Source: PeH17 sp964414925 (GTDB lineage Bacteria; Bacillota; Clostridia; Christensenellales; CAG-138). From it: a stretch of 21,744 bases of DNA. Shown here one piece after another: positions 6,476-14,725 of the stretch. The stretch spans positions 1 through 21,744 of the forward strand of contig CAYPXV010000017.1 of the NCBI GenBank assembly GCA_964414925.1, written 5' to 3'. Under the pieces are notes generated by a model, which saw nothing but the letters and a program-made list of their open reading frames with translations, was not told the DNA's origin and did not search any database. Position 1 is the first letter of the stretch. Each line of letters starts with the position of its first letter. Position numbers and translations under genes: made by a program.

Positions 6476-7069
6476 ATGAGGGATAGTCATAAACGGTTCG
6501 TTTGGTACGTTATTTTTCCGATTGTTCTCACCTTTCTTTTTATCCTGTTAGCCGTTGTCACCTGTCCGTTCGTTGACAGCAGTGCCATTGTTGACCGTGT
6601 TTGTAACGGTTCGGCGGTAATCTCAACCGTGGTATGCCTTGTTGCACTGGGTCTTGCCGCTTCATGCTTCTTCTCCGTGGTCAAATTCATAAAGCTTATG
6701 AGTTCGGACTTCGAAGATGATGAATCAAGCTGGTTGAATGTATCGAATTTTAACGATTCGGTTTCAAACGTTACCGTAAAACCTTCCGTTATAGATAAAA
6801 TCGCAGAACATATTACTCAGAATGTAGAAGGAGTAAAAAAGGTCTGCGGCGTTTCAACTGTTGAATATGACAGAGGAATACGTATAGAGCTGAAACTGCG
6901 CATTAAAGAAAATGCGGGTGTCGAAAAGCTCTGCCGTATAATTCAGAATAAACTGACGGCGGAGATTCCCAATGTTATCGGTATAAAAGTTGAAAGCGTC
7001 TGTATTCAGATTGTCGGAATAGCTTTTTCCGGCGATAATGATACGGAACAAAAAAGTAGGGTGAAATAA
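6476..7069 (+). CDS. amaP: AmaP-like membrane anchor with Asp23-like C-terminal domain
   Basis: The 197 residues comprise two membrane helices (about 10-30 and 47-70), an acidic linker, and a C-terminal region (about 103-185) with the alternating strand-helix pattern of Asp23-type domains. That region runs from VIDKIAEHITQNVEGVKKV to IGIKVESVCIQIVGIAF. This is the layout of AmaP (alkaline shock response membrane anchor protein), which recruits Asp23 to the membrane. An excellent GGGGGAGG lies 6 bases before the ATG. Its stop overlaps the DUF2273 start (TAATG). The C-terminus is SRVK, identical to the last four residues of the preceding Asp23-family protein. Confidence 0.85.
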   Translation: MRDSHKRFVWYVIFPIVLTFLFILLAVVTCPFVDSSAIVDRVCNGSAVISTVVCLVALGLAASCFFSVVKFIKLMSSDFEDDESSWLNVSNFNDSVSNVTVKPSVIDKIAEHITQNVEGVKKVCGVSTVEYDRGIRIELKLRIKENAGVEKLCRIIQNKLTAEIPNVIGIKVESVCIQIVGIAFSGDNDTEQKSRVK

Positions 7070-7305
7070 TGAATTTATCAAGCATTCTTTCTTTTTGCAA
7101 AGAGCATAAATATGCAATTCTATATGGCTTGCTGGGCTTGGTTGCCGCTTTGCTTATGCTTATAATAGGGTTTTTTAAAACTCTGTTGATTTATGCTATG
7201 CTTTTTATCGGAATTTTGCTTGGTTACTCCATAGACAAGGTCGGTGCTAAAAGCACATGGGCCATGGTAAAACGCATATTCACCGACATAAAAAATAAAT
7301 TTTAG
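7069..7305 (+). CDS. DUF2273 family small membrane protein
   Basis: This 78-residue protein has two adjacent membrane helices (about 16-34 and 38-53) split by a short FFKT turn. After GYSIDKVG comes a basic cytosolic tail (KRIFTDIKNKF). This matches the DUF2273 family of small membrane proteins encoded beside asp23 and amaP in Bacillota. Function is unknown; a structural role alongside the Asp23-AmaP membrane complex is inferred from the constant gene neighbourhood. It is coupled to amaP by a one-base stop/start overlap and followed 16 bases later by nusB. Confidence 0.85.
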   Translation: MNLSSILSFCKEHKYAILYGLLGLVAALLMLIIGFFKTLLIYAMLFIGILLGYSIDKVGAKSTWAMVKRIFTDIKNKF

Positions 7306-7321
7306 TTTTTGCTGAGGTAAA

Positions 7322-7741
7322 ATGAGTAGAAAAACCGCACGAGAGGTTGCAATGATGCAAACCTACGAGAAATTATTCGGTTGCGACGATACTTATCAGG
7401 ATGTACTCGAAAAGTCGGGTATTGCGGAAGAACCGTCGGAGGCAGATGTTAATTATGCCACATATATTGTTGAGGGTGTACACGATAACATTGAAGTCAT
7501 CGATGAGCAAATAAGTATTCGTCTCAAAAATTGGACGATTGACAGAATTTCCAAAGTAGATTTGTCAATTCTTCGCAACGCCGTTTTTGAAATTTTATTT
7601 GATAAAAATATGAATGACTCTATATCGATTAGTGAAGCTTTGAATTTGGCAAGAAAGTACAGCGACGAAAAGTCTTATAGATTTATCAACGGTGTTCTCG
7701 GTGCTGTTTCCCGTAATAAGTCGATAAACAAAGATGAATGA
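7322..7741 (+). CDS. nusB: Transcription antitermination factor NusB
   Basis: A 139-residue all-helical NusB-family protein. It starts with the typical SRKTAREVAMMQTYEK RNA-binding N-terminus and contains KNWTIDRISKVDLSILRNAVFEIL and the C-terminal KYSDEKSYRFINGVLGAV block. NusB with NusE (S10) binds boxA RNA and supports antitermination and rRNA synthesis. GAGG precedes the ATG. The stop overlaps the next gene by 8 bases. Its place after the asp23 family and ahead of folD agrees with the B. subtilis order, apart from the inserted TsaD-like gene. Confidence 0.95.
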   Translation: MSRKTAREVAMMQTYEKLFGCDDTYQDVLEKSGIAEEPSEADVNYATYIVEGVHDNIEVIDEQISIRLKNWTIDRISKVDLSILRNAVFEILFDKNMNDSISISEALNLARKYSDEKSYRFINGVLGAVSRNKSINKDE

Positions 7742-8687
7742 CGAGCTTTTCATAGGTGTTGATACAAGTTGTTACACAACATCGGTCTCCTGCGTAAATG
7801 CAAGCGGCTCTGTAATTGCAGATAATCGGTGCGTTTTGTCAGTTAAAAAAGGTATGAACGGCTTGAGACAAAACGATGCCGTCTTTCAACACGTAAGAAA
7901 TTTATCGGAAATTTCAGATAAAACGTTGAGAGATATTGATACTTCGAAGATAAAAGCCGTGGGGGTGAGCGAATGTCCCGGTGGCAGAGTTGACAGCTAT
8001 ATGCCCGTTTTCCTTGCTGGAAAAACCGTCGCAAATTCAATAGCAGCTTCACTTCATGTCCCTGTGTTCTATTTTACTCACCAGCAAGGACATATGCGTG
8101 CAGCTCTTAAAGGTAACGAGCAGCTTGCCAACGAAGATTTCTTTGCGTTTCATTTAAGCGGCGGTACAACCGAGTTGCTTAAAGTCGATGCCTCGTTTAA
8201 CATGACCAAAATCGGTGGGTCGTCGGATATTAATGCAGGACAACTCGTTGACCGTGTCGGTGTGAAGATGGGATTGTCGTTCCCAACGGGAAAGTTTCTT
8301 GAAGAGTTGGCTTCAAAAGTCGAAAACGAAAACTCAGCTTATAAACTTCCGTCAAGCGTCAGGCAACTGACATGCTCTTTTTCGGGCGTGGAAACAAAAG
8401 CAAGGTCAATGCTCGATTCGGGTGCGCCGCATGAACAGATTGCGATGGCAATATATGACTGCATTTCAAGAACTCTATCCAAAATGATTCTTTATGCCAT
8501 GACTGAATACGGTGAGAATAGGTTCTTGTTTGCAGGGGGTGTATCGTCAAGTTCGATTCTAAGAAAAAAACTTGAGATAAAGCTTTCGTCATCCGACGCT
8601 CGGCTTTGGTTTTCCGATCCGAAACTGGCAAGCGATAACGCAGTTGGTGTCGCTTTGCTTGCCAAAGACTCTTTTTTTAATAAATAA
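7734..8687 (+). CDS. TsaD/Kae1-like (peptidase M22 family) protein, paralogue of TsaD
   Basis: This 317-residue protein is of the ASKHA/Kae1 superfamily. Visible motifs are an N-terminal GVDTSCYTTSVS phosphate loop, PVFYFTHQQGH with His116 and His120 at the TsaD metal-site position, LSGGTTELLK in place of the TsaD VSGGHTQL block, the segment SSDINAGQLVDRVG, FAGGVSSSSILR, and SDNAVGVALLA near the C-terminus. TsaD makes the t6A37 tRNA modification with TsaB/E/C. This copy diverges from canonical TsaD in several signature blocks and is encoded with nusB, so it is better called a paralogue of unknown function. A canonical tsaD would be expected elsewhere in the genome. The ATG overlaps the end of nusB, showing coupling. 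Confidence 0.8.
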   Translation: MNDELFIGVDTSCYTTSVSCVNASGSVIADNRCVLSVKKGMNGLRQNDAVFQHVRNLSEISDKTLRDIDTSKIKAVGVSECPGGRVDSYMPVFLAGKTVANSIAASLHVPVFYFTHQQGHMRAALKGNEQLANEDFFAFHLSGGTTELLKVDASFNMTKIGGSSDINAGQLVDRVGVKMGLSFPTGKFLEELASKVENENSAYKLPSSVRQLTCSFSGVETKARSMLDSGAPHEQIAMAIYDCISRTLSKMILYAMTEYGENRFLFAGGVSSSSILRKKLEIKLSSSDARLWFSDPKLASDNAVGVALLAKDSFFNK

Positions 8688-8695
8688 TTTGTTTT

Positions 8696-8792
8696 TTCAA
8701 GGTTACTTTATCGCACTTCGGATGCGCTGAATTATACGACTTCTTCAACCGGTCGCTTAAAACGCAAAGATAAAGTATACCTTGAATTTTTT
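8696..8792 (+). terminator. Long-stem intrinsic terminator after the TsaD-like gene
   Basis: TTCAAGGTTACTTTATC (8696-8712) pairs with 8769-8786 (its reverse complement apart from one inserted base), a stem of 17 pairs, and a T6 tract follows at 8787-8792. The enclosed 56 bases are not a simple loop: they include a second small hairpin CGCA-CTTCGGA-TGCG. It ends the asp23-nusB operon on the plus strand. There is no T-run in the orientation needed for minus-strand termination. Confidence 0.75.
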
Positions 8793-8810
8793 GTTATAAG
8801 GCGGTATAAT
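8782..8810 (+). promoter_or_regulatory. Sigma-A type promoter for folD, overlapping the preceding terminator
   Basis: The -35 is TTGAAT (8782-8787), the spacer is 17 bases, and the -10 is a perfect TATAAT (8805-8810). The -35 lies in the 3' arm of the terminator stem. The start codon of folD is about 46 bases downstream of the -10, with GAAAGGA as RBS. It probably serves the long folD-to-recN run. Confidence 0.7.
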
Positions 8811-8855
8811 ACAATCGAAACCATGAAATTGATTCTGACTTGAAAGGATTTATAT

Positions 8856-9707
8856 ATGTCTGTTGTTATTGATGGAAAATCGATAGCCGCACAGCTTCGT
8901 ACACAGTGCGAACTTAGGTGCAGAAAACTTGTTGAAGCCGGTGTTACTCCGAGACTCGATGTCATTATAGTCGGTAATGACCCTGCTTCGCATCAGTATG
9001 TTAACAGTCGTGCTTCCGATTGCAAAGCGGTAGGAATGGCAAGCTGCGTTCATACCTTGCCGGAAGAAACGACTCAATCCGAGCTTATAGCTCTTATCGA
9101 AAAACTGAATAATGATTCCGATGTGCATGGGATTTTACTTCAAATGCCTTTGCCGAAACATATGAACGGTGATGAAGTTATTGCTCATATCTCCGAACAA
9201 AAGGATGTTGACGGCTTCCACCCGATGAATGTCGGTTCGTTGCTTTCGGGAAAACCCGCCTTTGCTCCCTGTACTCCGAGCAGTATAATGCAGCTCATCA
9301 AAAGTACGGGTGTGAATATCGCAGGCAAAAATGCAGTCGTTATCGGAAGAAGCAATGTTGTCGGTCGTCCCGTTGCCATGATGCTCCTTAAAGAAAATGC
9401 AACAGTGACTATATGTCATTCAAAAACTTCAAACCTTAAAGAGCATACCCTTAATGCCGATATACTTGTTGCCGCTGTCGGTGTACCGGGTCTTGTAACC
9501 GGTGATATGATAAAACCCGGTGCCGTTGTAATTGATGCCGGCATTAACCGTGTAAACGGTAAAACAGTCGGTGACGTGGATTTCGAATCCGCAAAGGATG
9601 TTGCAGGCTTCATTTCGCCCGTCCCCGGTGGAGTAGGTCCTGTTACAAGAACAATTCTTGTGATGAATACTCTTGATGCTTGCGAGAAATTAAATGTCGG
9701 GATTTGA
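8856..9707 (+). CDS. folD: Bifunctional methylenetetrahydrofolate dehydrogenase/methenyltetrahydrofolate cyclohydrolase
   Basis: FolD interconverts 5,10-methylene-, 5,10-methenyl- and 10-formyl-THF in the cytosol, using NADP(H). The 283 residues match the family. Motifs include VGNDPASHQY (about 39-48), ILLQMPLP with Gln96, KDVDGFHP with Asp119, the nucleotide-binding VIGRSNVVGRPVAMML, and the closing PVPGGVGPVTRTIL. One oddity stands out: the YxxxK motif that normally supplies the catalytic lysine reads Tyr48-Val-Asn-Ser-Arg52, a Lys-to-Arg change, while the partner Gln and Asp are kept. The gene starts a long operon behind its own promoter and overlaps xseA by 14 bases. Confidence 0.94.
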   Translation: MSVVIDGKSIAAQLRTQCELRCRKLVEAGVTPRLDVIIVGNDPASHQYVNSRASDCKAVGMASCVHTLPEETTQSELIALIEKLNNDSDVHGILLQMPLPKHMNGDEVIAHISEQKDVDGFHPMNVGSLLSGKPAFAPCTPSSIMQLIKSTGVNIAGKNAVVIGRSNVVGRPVAMMLLKENATVTICHSKTSNLKEHTLNADILVAAVGVPGLVTGDMIKPGAVVIDAGINRVNGKTVGDVDFESAKDVAGFISPVPGGVGPVTRTILVMNTLDACEKLNVGI

Positions 9708-10908
9708 TGTAACATTTACCGTTGCCAAGCTTAACGAATACATCAATACCATCCTTAATAATGATGTGAGATTGAGAAGCGTCCGTGTCAGCGGAGAAAT
9801 TTCTTCATTGAAATTCCACTCCGCATCGGGTCACCTTTACTTCACACTAAAGGATGAAAGCTCAAGTATTCGTTGTGTGATGTTTAAAAGTAAATGTTCG
9901 CTGCTAAGGTTCATACCCCGGGACGGACTGAAAGTCATTGTCAGAGGTAAACCGGAAATCTATGCGCCTACAGGTCAATTCTCACTTAATGTCACTTCAA
10001 TGCAGGAGTCGGGTGAGGGAGAATTGTATCTGCGTTTTCTTGAAACGAAGGATAAATTATCCGCCGAAGGACTCTTTGAACAAAAACGCAAGCTGCCGTT
10101 TTTACCAAGATGTGTCGGCATAGTCACAAGTGACTCGGGTGCGGCTTATCGTGATATATGTAACGTAATCCGAAGACGGTTCCCGAACATGAACATACTG
10201 CTGTCGCCTGCGATTGTTCAGGGGAAAGATGCGCCTGAATCACTTGTCAACGCATTGAACCTGCTTATAAATGACGGTCGTTCGGATGTTATAATTATCG
10301 GCAGAGGCGGTGGGTCTTATGACGAACTTTCCTGCTTTAATGATGAAACTCTGGCTCGGGCAATTTTCGCAAGTCCGATACCCACGATAAGTGCCGTAGG
10401 TCATGAAGTGGATTTTACGATTGCGGATTTCGTTGCTGATTACAGAGCTTCAACTCCGTCGGTTGCCGCAGAGATTTGTGTTCCCGTTGAAACCGATCTT
10501 TTGAATACACTTCAGAAAAAAGCGGAGATGCTGGAACTGCTAATGCTTCGTAATCTAAATGAAGAAAAATCCAAAATTCGAAATTTGAGTAATGAAATCG
10601 AACTGAATAACCCGAAAGTTATCCTCGAAAAACAACGCCAAAGGCTTTTGGATGTTTCTTCAAAACTCGAACAGTCGATTGCCGACATTATGAATAGATA
10701 TACTTCAGAGCTTAATGCAAGGTCGATTAGCCTTGATGCTCTGAACCCCAACGCAATTTTAAAACGGGGATATGCATTCGTCGAAAATCCGAAAGGTAGT
10801 TTCGTGAATTCAATTGCTGCGGTCAACTCAGGCGATTCATTGATTATTACGCTTGCGGACGGACAAATTTATGCTTCCGTCGAAAAAACAGTCAACACTC
10901 ACAATTAG
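9694..10908 (+). CDS. xseA: Exonuclease VII large subunit
   Basis: XseA with XseB forms the single-strand-specific exonuclease VII, which degrades ssDNA to oligonucleotides. The 404 residues show the N-terminal OB-fold (VRVSGEISSLKFHSASGHLYFTLKDE, cited in part), then the catalytic core with GIVTSDSGAAYRDI, IIGRGGGSYDELSCFNDE and SAVGHEVDFTIADFVADYRAST, and a long charged coiled-coil region from about residue 260. A C-terminal RGYAF block ends the protein. The start overlaps the end of folD by 14 bases and has only a weak RBS, so it probably relies on translation of folD. xseB follows 15 bases on. Confidence 0.95.
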   Translation: MSGFDVTFTVAKLNEYINTILNNDVRLRSVRVSGEISSLKFHSASGHLYFTLKDESSSIRCVMFKSKCSLLRFIPRDGLKVIVRGKPEIYAPTGQFSLNVTSMQESGEGELYLRFLETKDKLSAEGLFEQKRKLPFLPRCVGIVTSDSGAAYRDICNVIRRRFPNMNILLSPAIVQGKDAPESLVNALNLLINDGRSDVIIIGRGGGSYDELSCFNDETLARAIFASPIPTISAVGHEVDFTIADFVADYRASTPSVAAEICVPVETDLLNTLQKKAEMLELLMLRNLNEEKSKIRNLSNEIELNNPKVILEKQRQRLLDVSSKLEQSIADIMNRYTSELNARSISLDALNPNAILKRGYAFVENPKGSFVNSIAAVNSGDSLIITLADGQIYASVEKTVNTHN

Positions 10909-10923
10909 TCGAAAGGTCTGTTT

Positions 10924-11118
10924 ATGGATACGAATTTTGATTATGAGCAAACTATCAAACAACTTGATAACATTATCGAAACTTTTAATGACGGTAATGT
11001 TTCGTTGGAAGAATCGGTAAAGCTCTACGAAGAAGCTTGCAAATTGATTAAGAAAAGTAAAGAAATATTGAATAATTACGAAAAGAGAATATATGAGGTG
11101 AAAAATGAACAGTTATGA
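10924..11118 (+). CDS. xseB: Exonuclease VII small subunit
   Basis: A 64-residue XseB. The family pattern FDYEQTIKQLDNIIETFNDGNVSLEESVKLYEEACKLIKK (quoted in part: LEESVKLYEEA) forms two helices that pack on the XseA coiled coil. It lies directly after xseA with AAAGG as RBS, and its last 14 bases overlap ispA. Length is normal for the family (roughly 60-80 residues). Confidence 0.93.
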   Translation: MDTNFDYEQTIKQLDNIIETFNDGNVSLEESVKLYEEACKLIKKSKEILNNYEKRIYEVKNEQL

Positions 11119-12004
11119 TGAAAGATCTTTTAATGAAAAGACTAAAAGATATAGAAACATTGTAAATGATACGCTTACTACCGCTATGATGCGTCCCGAT
11201 ATTCCTGCGAAGTTAAGCGAAGCAATGAATTACACGTTGTTTGCAGGAGGCAAGCGCTTCCGCTCATGCTTGACTTTGGGCGTTTGCGATATGCTGGCGG
11301 GAAATCGCAAGATGGCGATAAAGCTTGCTTGCGGTATAGAAATGATACATTCCTATTCATTGATACACGATGATTTACCGTGCATGGATGATGACGACCT
11401 TCGTAGGGGAAAACCTGCAAGCCATAAGGTATTCGGCGAGGCACAGGCACTTTTGGCAGGCGATGCTCTGCTGACCTATGCATTTCAATATATGGTTGAA
11501 TCGGGACTGTCCTTTAATGATCCCGGTTACTATCGTGCCGTTGCGGAAATAGCTAAACGTTCGGGTCCTTGTGGTATGGTAGCAGGACAAAGCCTTGATC
11601 TCATAAGCGAAGAAAACGGAACAAAGGACGAAAGAGAACTTTACTATATTCACAGCCATAAGACAGCCGATTTATTGGTTGCCAGCATACTGGCGGGTGC
11701 TTATTGCAGCAATATTACAGAAACCCAATTGAAGTCTTTACAGGACTTCGGTGAAAAAGTCGGACTTCTTTTCCAAATTACCGACGATATACTCGATGCC
11801 GAAGGTGACAGCGAACAGCTCGGTAAAGCCGTGAATAAAGATTACGACAAATTAACATATGTCACCCTTTACGGTCTTGAAAGAGCTAAAGATAGGGCTG
11901 ATACCATAGCCGCCGAGGCAGAGGGCATTTTGTTCACCAATTTCGGTGATAATTGTAAGTTCCTCTATGATACTGTTGGCTTTATTTTGAATCGAAGGAG
12001 CTGA
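11105..12004 (+). CDS. ispA: Farnesyl/geranyl diphosphate synthase (polyprenyl synthetase)
   Basis: This enzyme condenses IPP with DMAPP and GPP to make the C15 (possibly C10) prenyl diphosphate for undecaprenyl and other isoprenoids. The 299 residues contain FAGGKRFR, the first Asp-rich motif with its six-residue spacing (DDLPCMDDDDLRRG, Asp89-Asp90 onward), CGMVAGQSLDL, HSHKTADLL, and the second Asp-rich motif DDILD (about 227-231). The two extra residues in the first motif are typical of bacterial type II FPP synthases. It overlaps xseB, with GAGG upstream, and is followed 2 bases later by dxs, its pathway partner. Confidence 0.93.
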   Translation: MNSYDERSFNEKTKRYRNIVNDTLTTAMMRPDIPAKLSEAMNYTLFAGGKRFRSCLTLGVCDMLAGNRKMAIKLACGIEMIHSYSLIHDDLPCMDDDDLRRGKPASHKVFGEAQALLAGDALLTYAFQYMVESGLSFNDPGYYRAVAEIAKRSGPCGMVAGQSLDLISEENGTKDERELYYIHSHKTADLLVASILAGAYCSNITETQLKSLQDFGEKVGLLFQITDDILDAEGDSEQLGKAVNKDYDKLTYVTLYGLERAKDRADTIAAEAEGILFTNFGDNCKFLYDTVGFILNRRS

Positions 12005-12006
12005 CC

Positions 12007-13893
12007 ATGACTGTAAATACCGAAACTCGGTTGCTGAATAAGGTGAATAGCCCAAGTGATTTAAAGACTCTTGATATCGAACAGCTTAATTCGCTCGCAA
12101 ACGAAATTCGGGAATATCTTCTCTCTGTTATTTCTAAAACAGGCGGTCACCTTTCCGCAAATCTCGGTGTGGTGGAGCTTACACTGGCATTGCATTGTTG
12201 CTTCGATTTTTCAAGGGACAGGCTTATCTTTGATGTCGGGCATCAGTGCTACACCCATAAACTCTTAACGCCGAGAGATGCACCTTTTGAGTCATTAAGA
12301 CAGCATGAAGGTATATCGGGGTTTCCCAAAACAGGCGAAAGTATTTATGATGCCTTCAATGTGGGTCATTCGAGTACGTCCATCTCCGCTGCGATAGGCA
12401 TGGCACGTGCTAACAAAATCCTCGGGAATCAGGATGTGAATGTTGTTGCTTTGATCGGAGACGGCGCACTGACCGGAGGTATTGCTTACGAAGCGTTGAA
12501 TGATGCAGGTGCCGACAGCCTTCCTCTGATTGTTATTCTAAATGATAATAATATGTCGATAGGCGGAAGCGTGGGCGGAGTCAGTTCCCATTTGACGCAT
12601 ATTCGCACGAGTAAAGGCTATAAGAGTTTTAAAAAGCATTTATCGGCAAGATTAAAGAAAATACCTTTCATCGGTAACGCTCTCAGCGATGCACTTGAAA
12701 GATTGAAAAACAGAATAAAATTCTTTTTGCTGCCGAATGTCATGTTCGAGGAATTGGGTTTTACCTATATGGGTCCTGCAAACGGGCACGATATAGACGA
12801 ACTTATCGACATGATTGAACATGCAAAGAACATAAAGGACAAGCCCATATTGCTCCATGTTATAACCAAAAAGGGAAAGGGCTATTCCCCGGCTGAGGCT
12901 AATCCCGAAAAATTTCACGGAGTCGGTAAGTTCAATGTTGAATCCGGTGAAATTAAATCATCAAATAATAATTCAAAAGTGTTCTCGTCAGAACTCTGCG
13001 CTTTGGCTGAATCGAATGGTAAAATCGTTGCCATTACCGCTGCGATGACAGAGGGAACAGGTCTGACACAGTTTAAAGAAAAGTTCCCCGATAGGTTCTT
13101 TGATGTAGGCATTGCGGAACAGCATGCCGTAACCATGGCAGCAGGCATGGCAGCAGCAGGAGCAAAACCTGTATTCGTTGTTTATTCCACGTTCCTGCAA
13201 AGAGGTTACGATCAATTATTGCATGACATATGCCTCCAAAATCTTCCGGTTGTTTTTGGAATTGACAGAGCGGGTTTGGTAGGTGCCGACGGCGAAACGC
13301 ATCAAGGCGTGTATGACATTGCATATTTCAATACATTGCCGAGAGGAATAAAACTATTTTCACCGTCATCGGTTGAGGAACTGAGAGCGATGCTCGATTA
13401 TGCCGTAACTTTAGACTGCCCGACAGCAATACGCTATAATCGAGGACTTCTTTCTTCACGTCTGCTTAATACCCAAGTACCGCTTGACAAATGGGAATTG
13501 TTAACGGACGGTATCAAGCCGTTGACTATTGTCGCAACAGGTAGGCTTGTCGCAAGACTTGAAGATATTGTACGAGAAAATGAAGAGCTTTTCGCCAATA
13601 AAGTCGGATTGGTAAATGCCAGACTTCTCTGCCCGATAGATTCACAACTTATAGATGGAATCGAATTTGCAAAGATAATAATAACGGTGGAAGACGGCTG
13701 TAAAGATGTAGGTTTCGGAACTCAGGTGGCTGAGATTTTGTCGTCGAGAAATAATTCCCCGAAGGTTATAAGACTCGGTGTTCCGCAAATCCCCGTGGAG
13801 GCTGCCTCCATTGACGAACAGGATGATTTCTGCGGTTTGTCGAAGGATAAACTGACTGAAACCATTAAAAATTATCTTAAAGAAATTGATTAA
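12007..13893 (+). CDS. dxs: 1-deoxy-D-xylulose-5-phosphate synthase
   Basis: DXS is the thiamine-diphosphate enzyme that joins pyruvate and glyceraldehyde-3-phosphate, the entry step of the MEP isoprenoid pathway, so this organism uses MEP and not mevalonate. The 628 residues are full length. Visible features are HLSANLGVVELT, DVGHQCYTHKLL (His79), GHSSTSIS (His121), the ThDP/Mg motif GDGALTGG (about 151-158) ending at LNDNNMSI, then the pyrimidine-domain blocks DVGIAEQHAVTMAAG and DRAGLVGADGETHQG, and a transketolase C-terminal domain. GGAG precedes the ATG by 7 bases, overlapping the ispA stop region. Confidence 0.96.
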   Translation: MTVNTETRLLNKVNSPSDLKTLDIEQLNSLANEIREYLLSVISKTGGHLSANLGVVELTLALHCCFDFSRDRLIFDVGHQCYTHKLLTPRDAPFESLRQHEGISGFPKTGESIYDAFNVGHSSTSISAAIGMARANKILGNQDVNVVALIGDGALTGGIAYEALNDAGADSLPLIVILNDNNMSIGGSVGGVSSHLTHIRTSKGYKSFKKHLSARLKKIPFIGNALSDALERLKNRIKFFLLPNVMFEELGFTYMGPANGHDIDELIDMIEHAKNIKDKPILLHVITKKGKGYSPAEANPEKFHGVGKFNVESGEIKSSNNNSKVFSSELCALAESNGKIVAITAAMTEGTGLTQFKEKFPDRFFDVGIAEQHAVTMAAGMAAAGAKPVFVVYSTFLQRGYDQLLHDICLQNLPVVFGIDRAGLVGADGETHQGVYDIAYFNTLPRGIKLFSPSSVEELRAMLDYAVTLDCPTAIRYNRGLLSSRLLNTQVPLDKWELLTDGIKPLTIVATGRLVARLEDIVRENEELFANKVGLVNARLLCPIDSQLIDGIEFAKIIITVEDGCKDVGFGTQVAEILSSRNNSPKVIRLGVPQIPVEAASIDEQDDFCGLSKDKLTETIKNYLKEID

Positions 13894-13921
13894 CATAAAT
13901 ATAAATTAAGGGGGTTAAGAC

Positions 13922-14725
13922 TTGCAAAGGATAGATTGCGCAATGGTGGAACTCGGATTAACTCAAAGCCGTGAACGAGCTAAAGCTTTAATAAAAAACG
14001 GAGTTGTTTTTGTTGACGGCGTTGAAGTAAAAAAACCGAGCGAGCAATATCTTGTAGGTCAAGACATCCAAATTAAAAATGACTCGCTGCCGTTTGTAAG
14101 TAGGGGCGGATTAAAACTCTTAAAGAGTATTCAAAATTACAACATATGTTTGAACGGGAAGGTTTGTGCCGATATCGGAGCATCAACAGGAGGATTTACC
14201 GATTGTATGCTTCAAAACGGTGCATCAATGGTTTATGCGATTGATGTCGGCACTTCGCAGCTTGACGAAAAACTTAGGAACGATATAAGGGTTATTTCGT
14301 TGGAACAACATAATGCCCGAACTATGGATGGCAGTTGGTTTGAACATCGCCTTGATTTTGCATCCGTCGATGTATCCTTTATTTCCGTTAAGCTTATTAT
14401 TCCGAACCTCATTCAATGCTTGGCAGAAGACGGCGAGATTGTTGTTCTGGTAAAGCCTCAGTTTGAGGCAGGTAAAGCCAATGTCGGTAAAAACGGTGTG
14501 GTAAGAAATAAATCCGCACATATCGATGTACTTGAACAGGTTGTCACTTTTGCCATTGAGAACGGGCTAAAAATAAAAGGAATAGACTATTCACCCATAA
14601 CCGGACCGAAGGGAAATATCGAATTTTTGATGTACGCTTCTCTTTCGGACGGAGAAAGGGATATGAATAATCTTTCTAAATTGATAAATACAACTGTGCT
14701 TTCGGCTCATAAGAGCCTAAGTTGA
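13922..14725 (+). CDS. tlyA: TlyA family rRNA 2'-O-methyltransferase (YqxC)
   Basis: The 267 residues combine an N-terminal S4 RNA-binding domain (about 1-62: RIDCAMVELGLTQSRERAKALI) with an FtsJ-like SAM-dependent methyltransferase domain whose motif I is DIGASTGGFTD (about 84-94). VSRGGLKLL joins the two. Characterised TlyA proteins methylate cytidines of 16S and 23S rRNA; some have also been called hemolysins, which I regard as a misnomer. The start is TTG at 13922, supported by AAGGGGG upstream and by the family N-terminus beginning right there. It sits between dxs and nadK, as in many Clostridia. Confidence 0.92.
   Translation: MQRIDCAMVELGLTQSRERAKALIKNGVVFVDGVEVKKPSEQYLVGQDIQIKNDSLPFVSRGGLKLLKSIQNYNICLNGKVCADIGASTGGFTDCMLQNGASMVYAIDVGTSQLDEKLRNDIRVISLEQHNARTMDGSWFEHRLDFASVDVSFISVKLIIPNLIQCLAEDGEIVVLVKPQFEAGKANVGKNGVVRNKSAHIDVLEQVVTFAIENGLKIKGIDYSPITGPKGNIEFLMYASLSDGERDMNNLSKLINTTVLSAHKSLS

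Noticed and set aside
8696..8855. A folate (THF) riboswitch upstream of folD
   Set aside because: The structured region lies upstream of, and partly within, the folD promoter, so it is not in the folD leader, and I could not match it to the THF aptamer conserved core.
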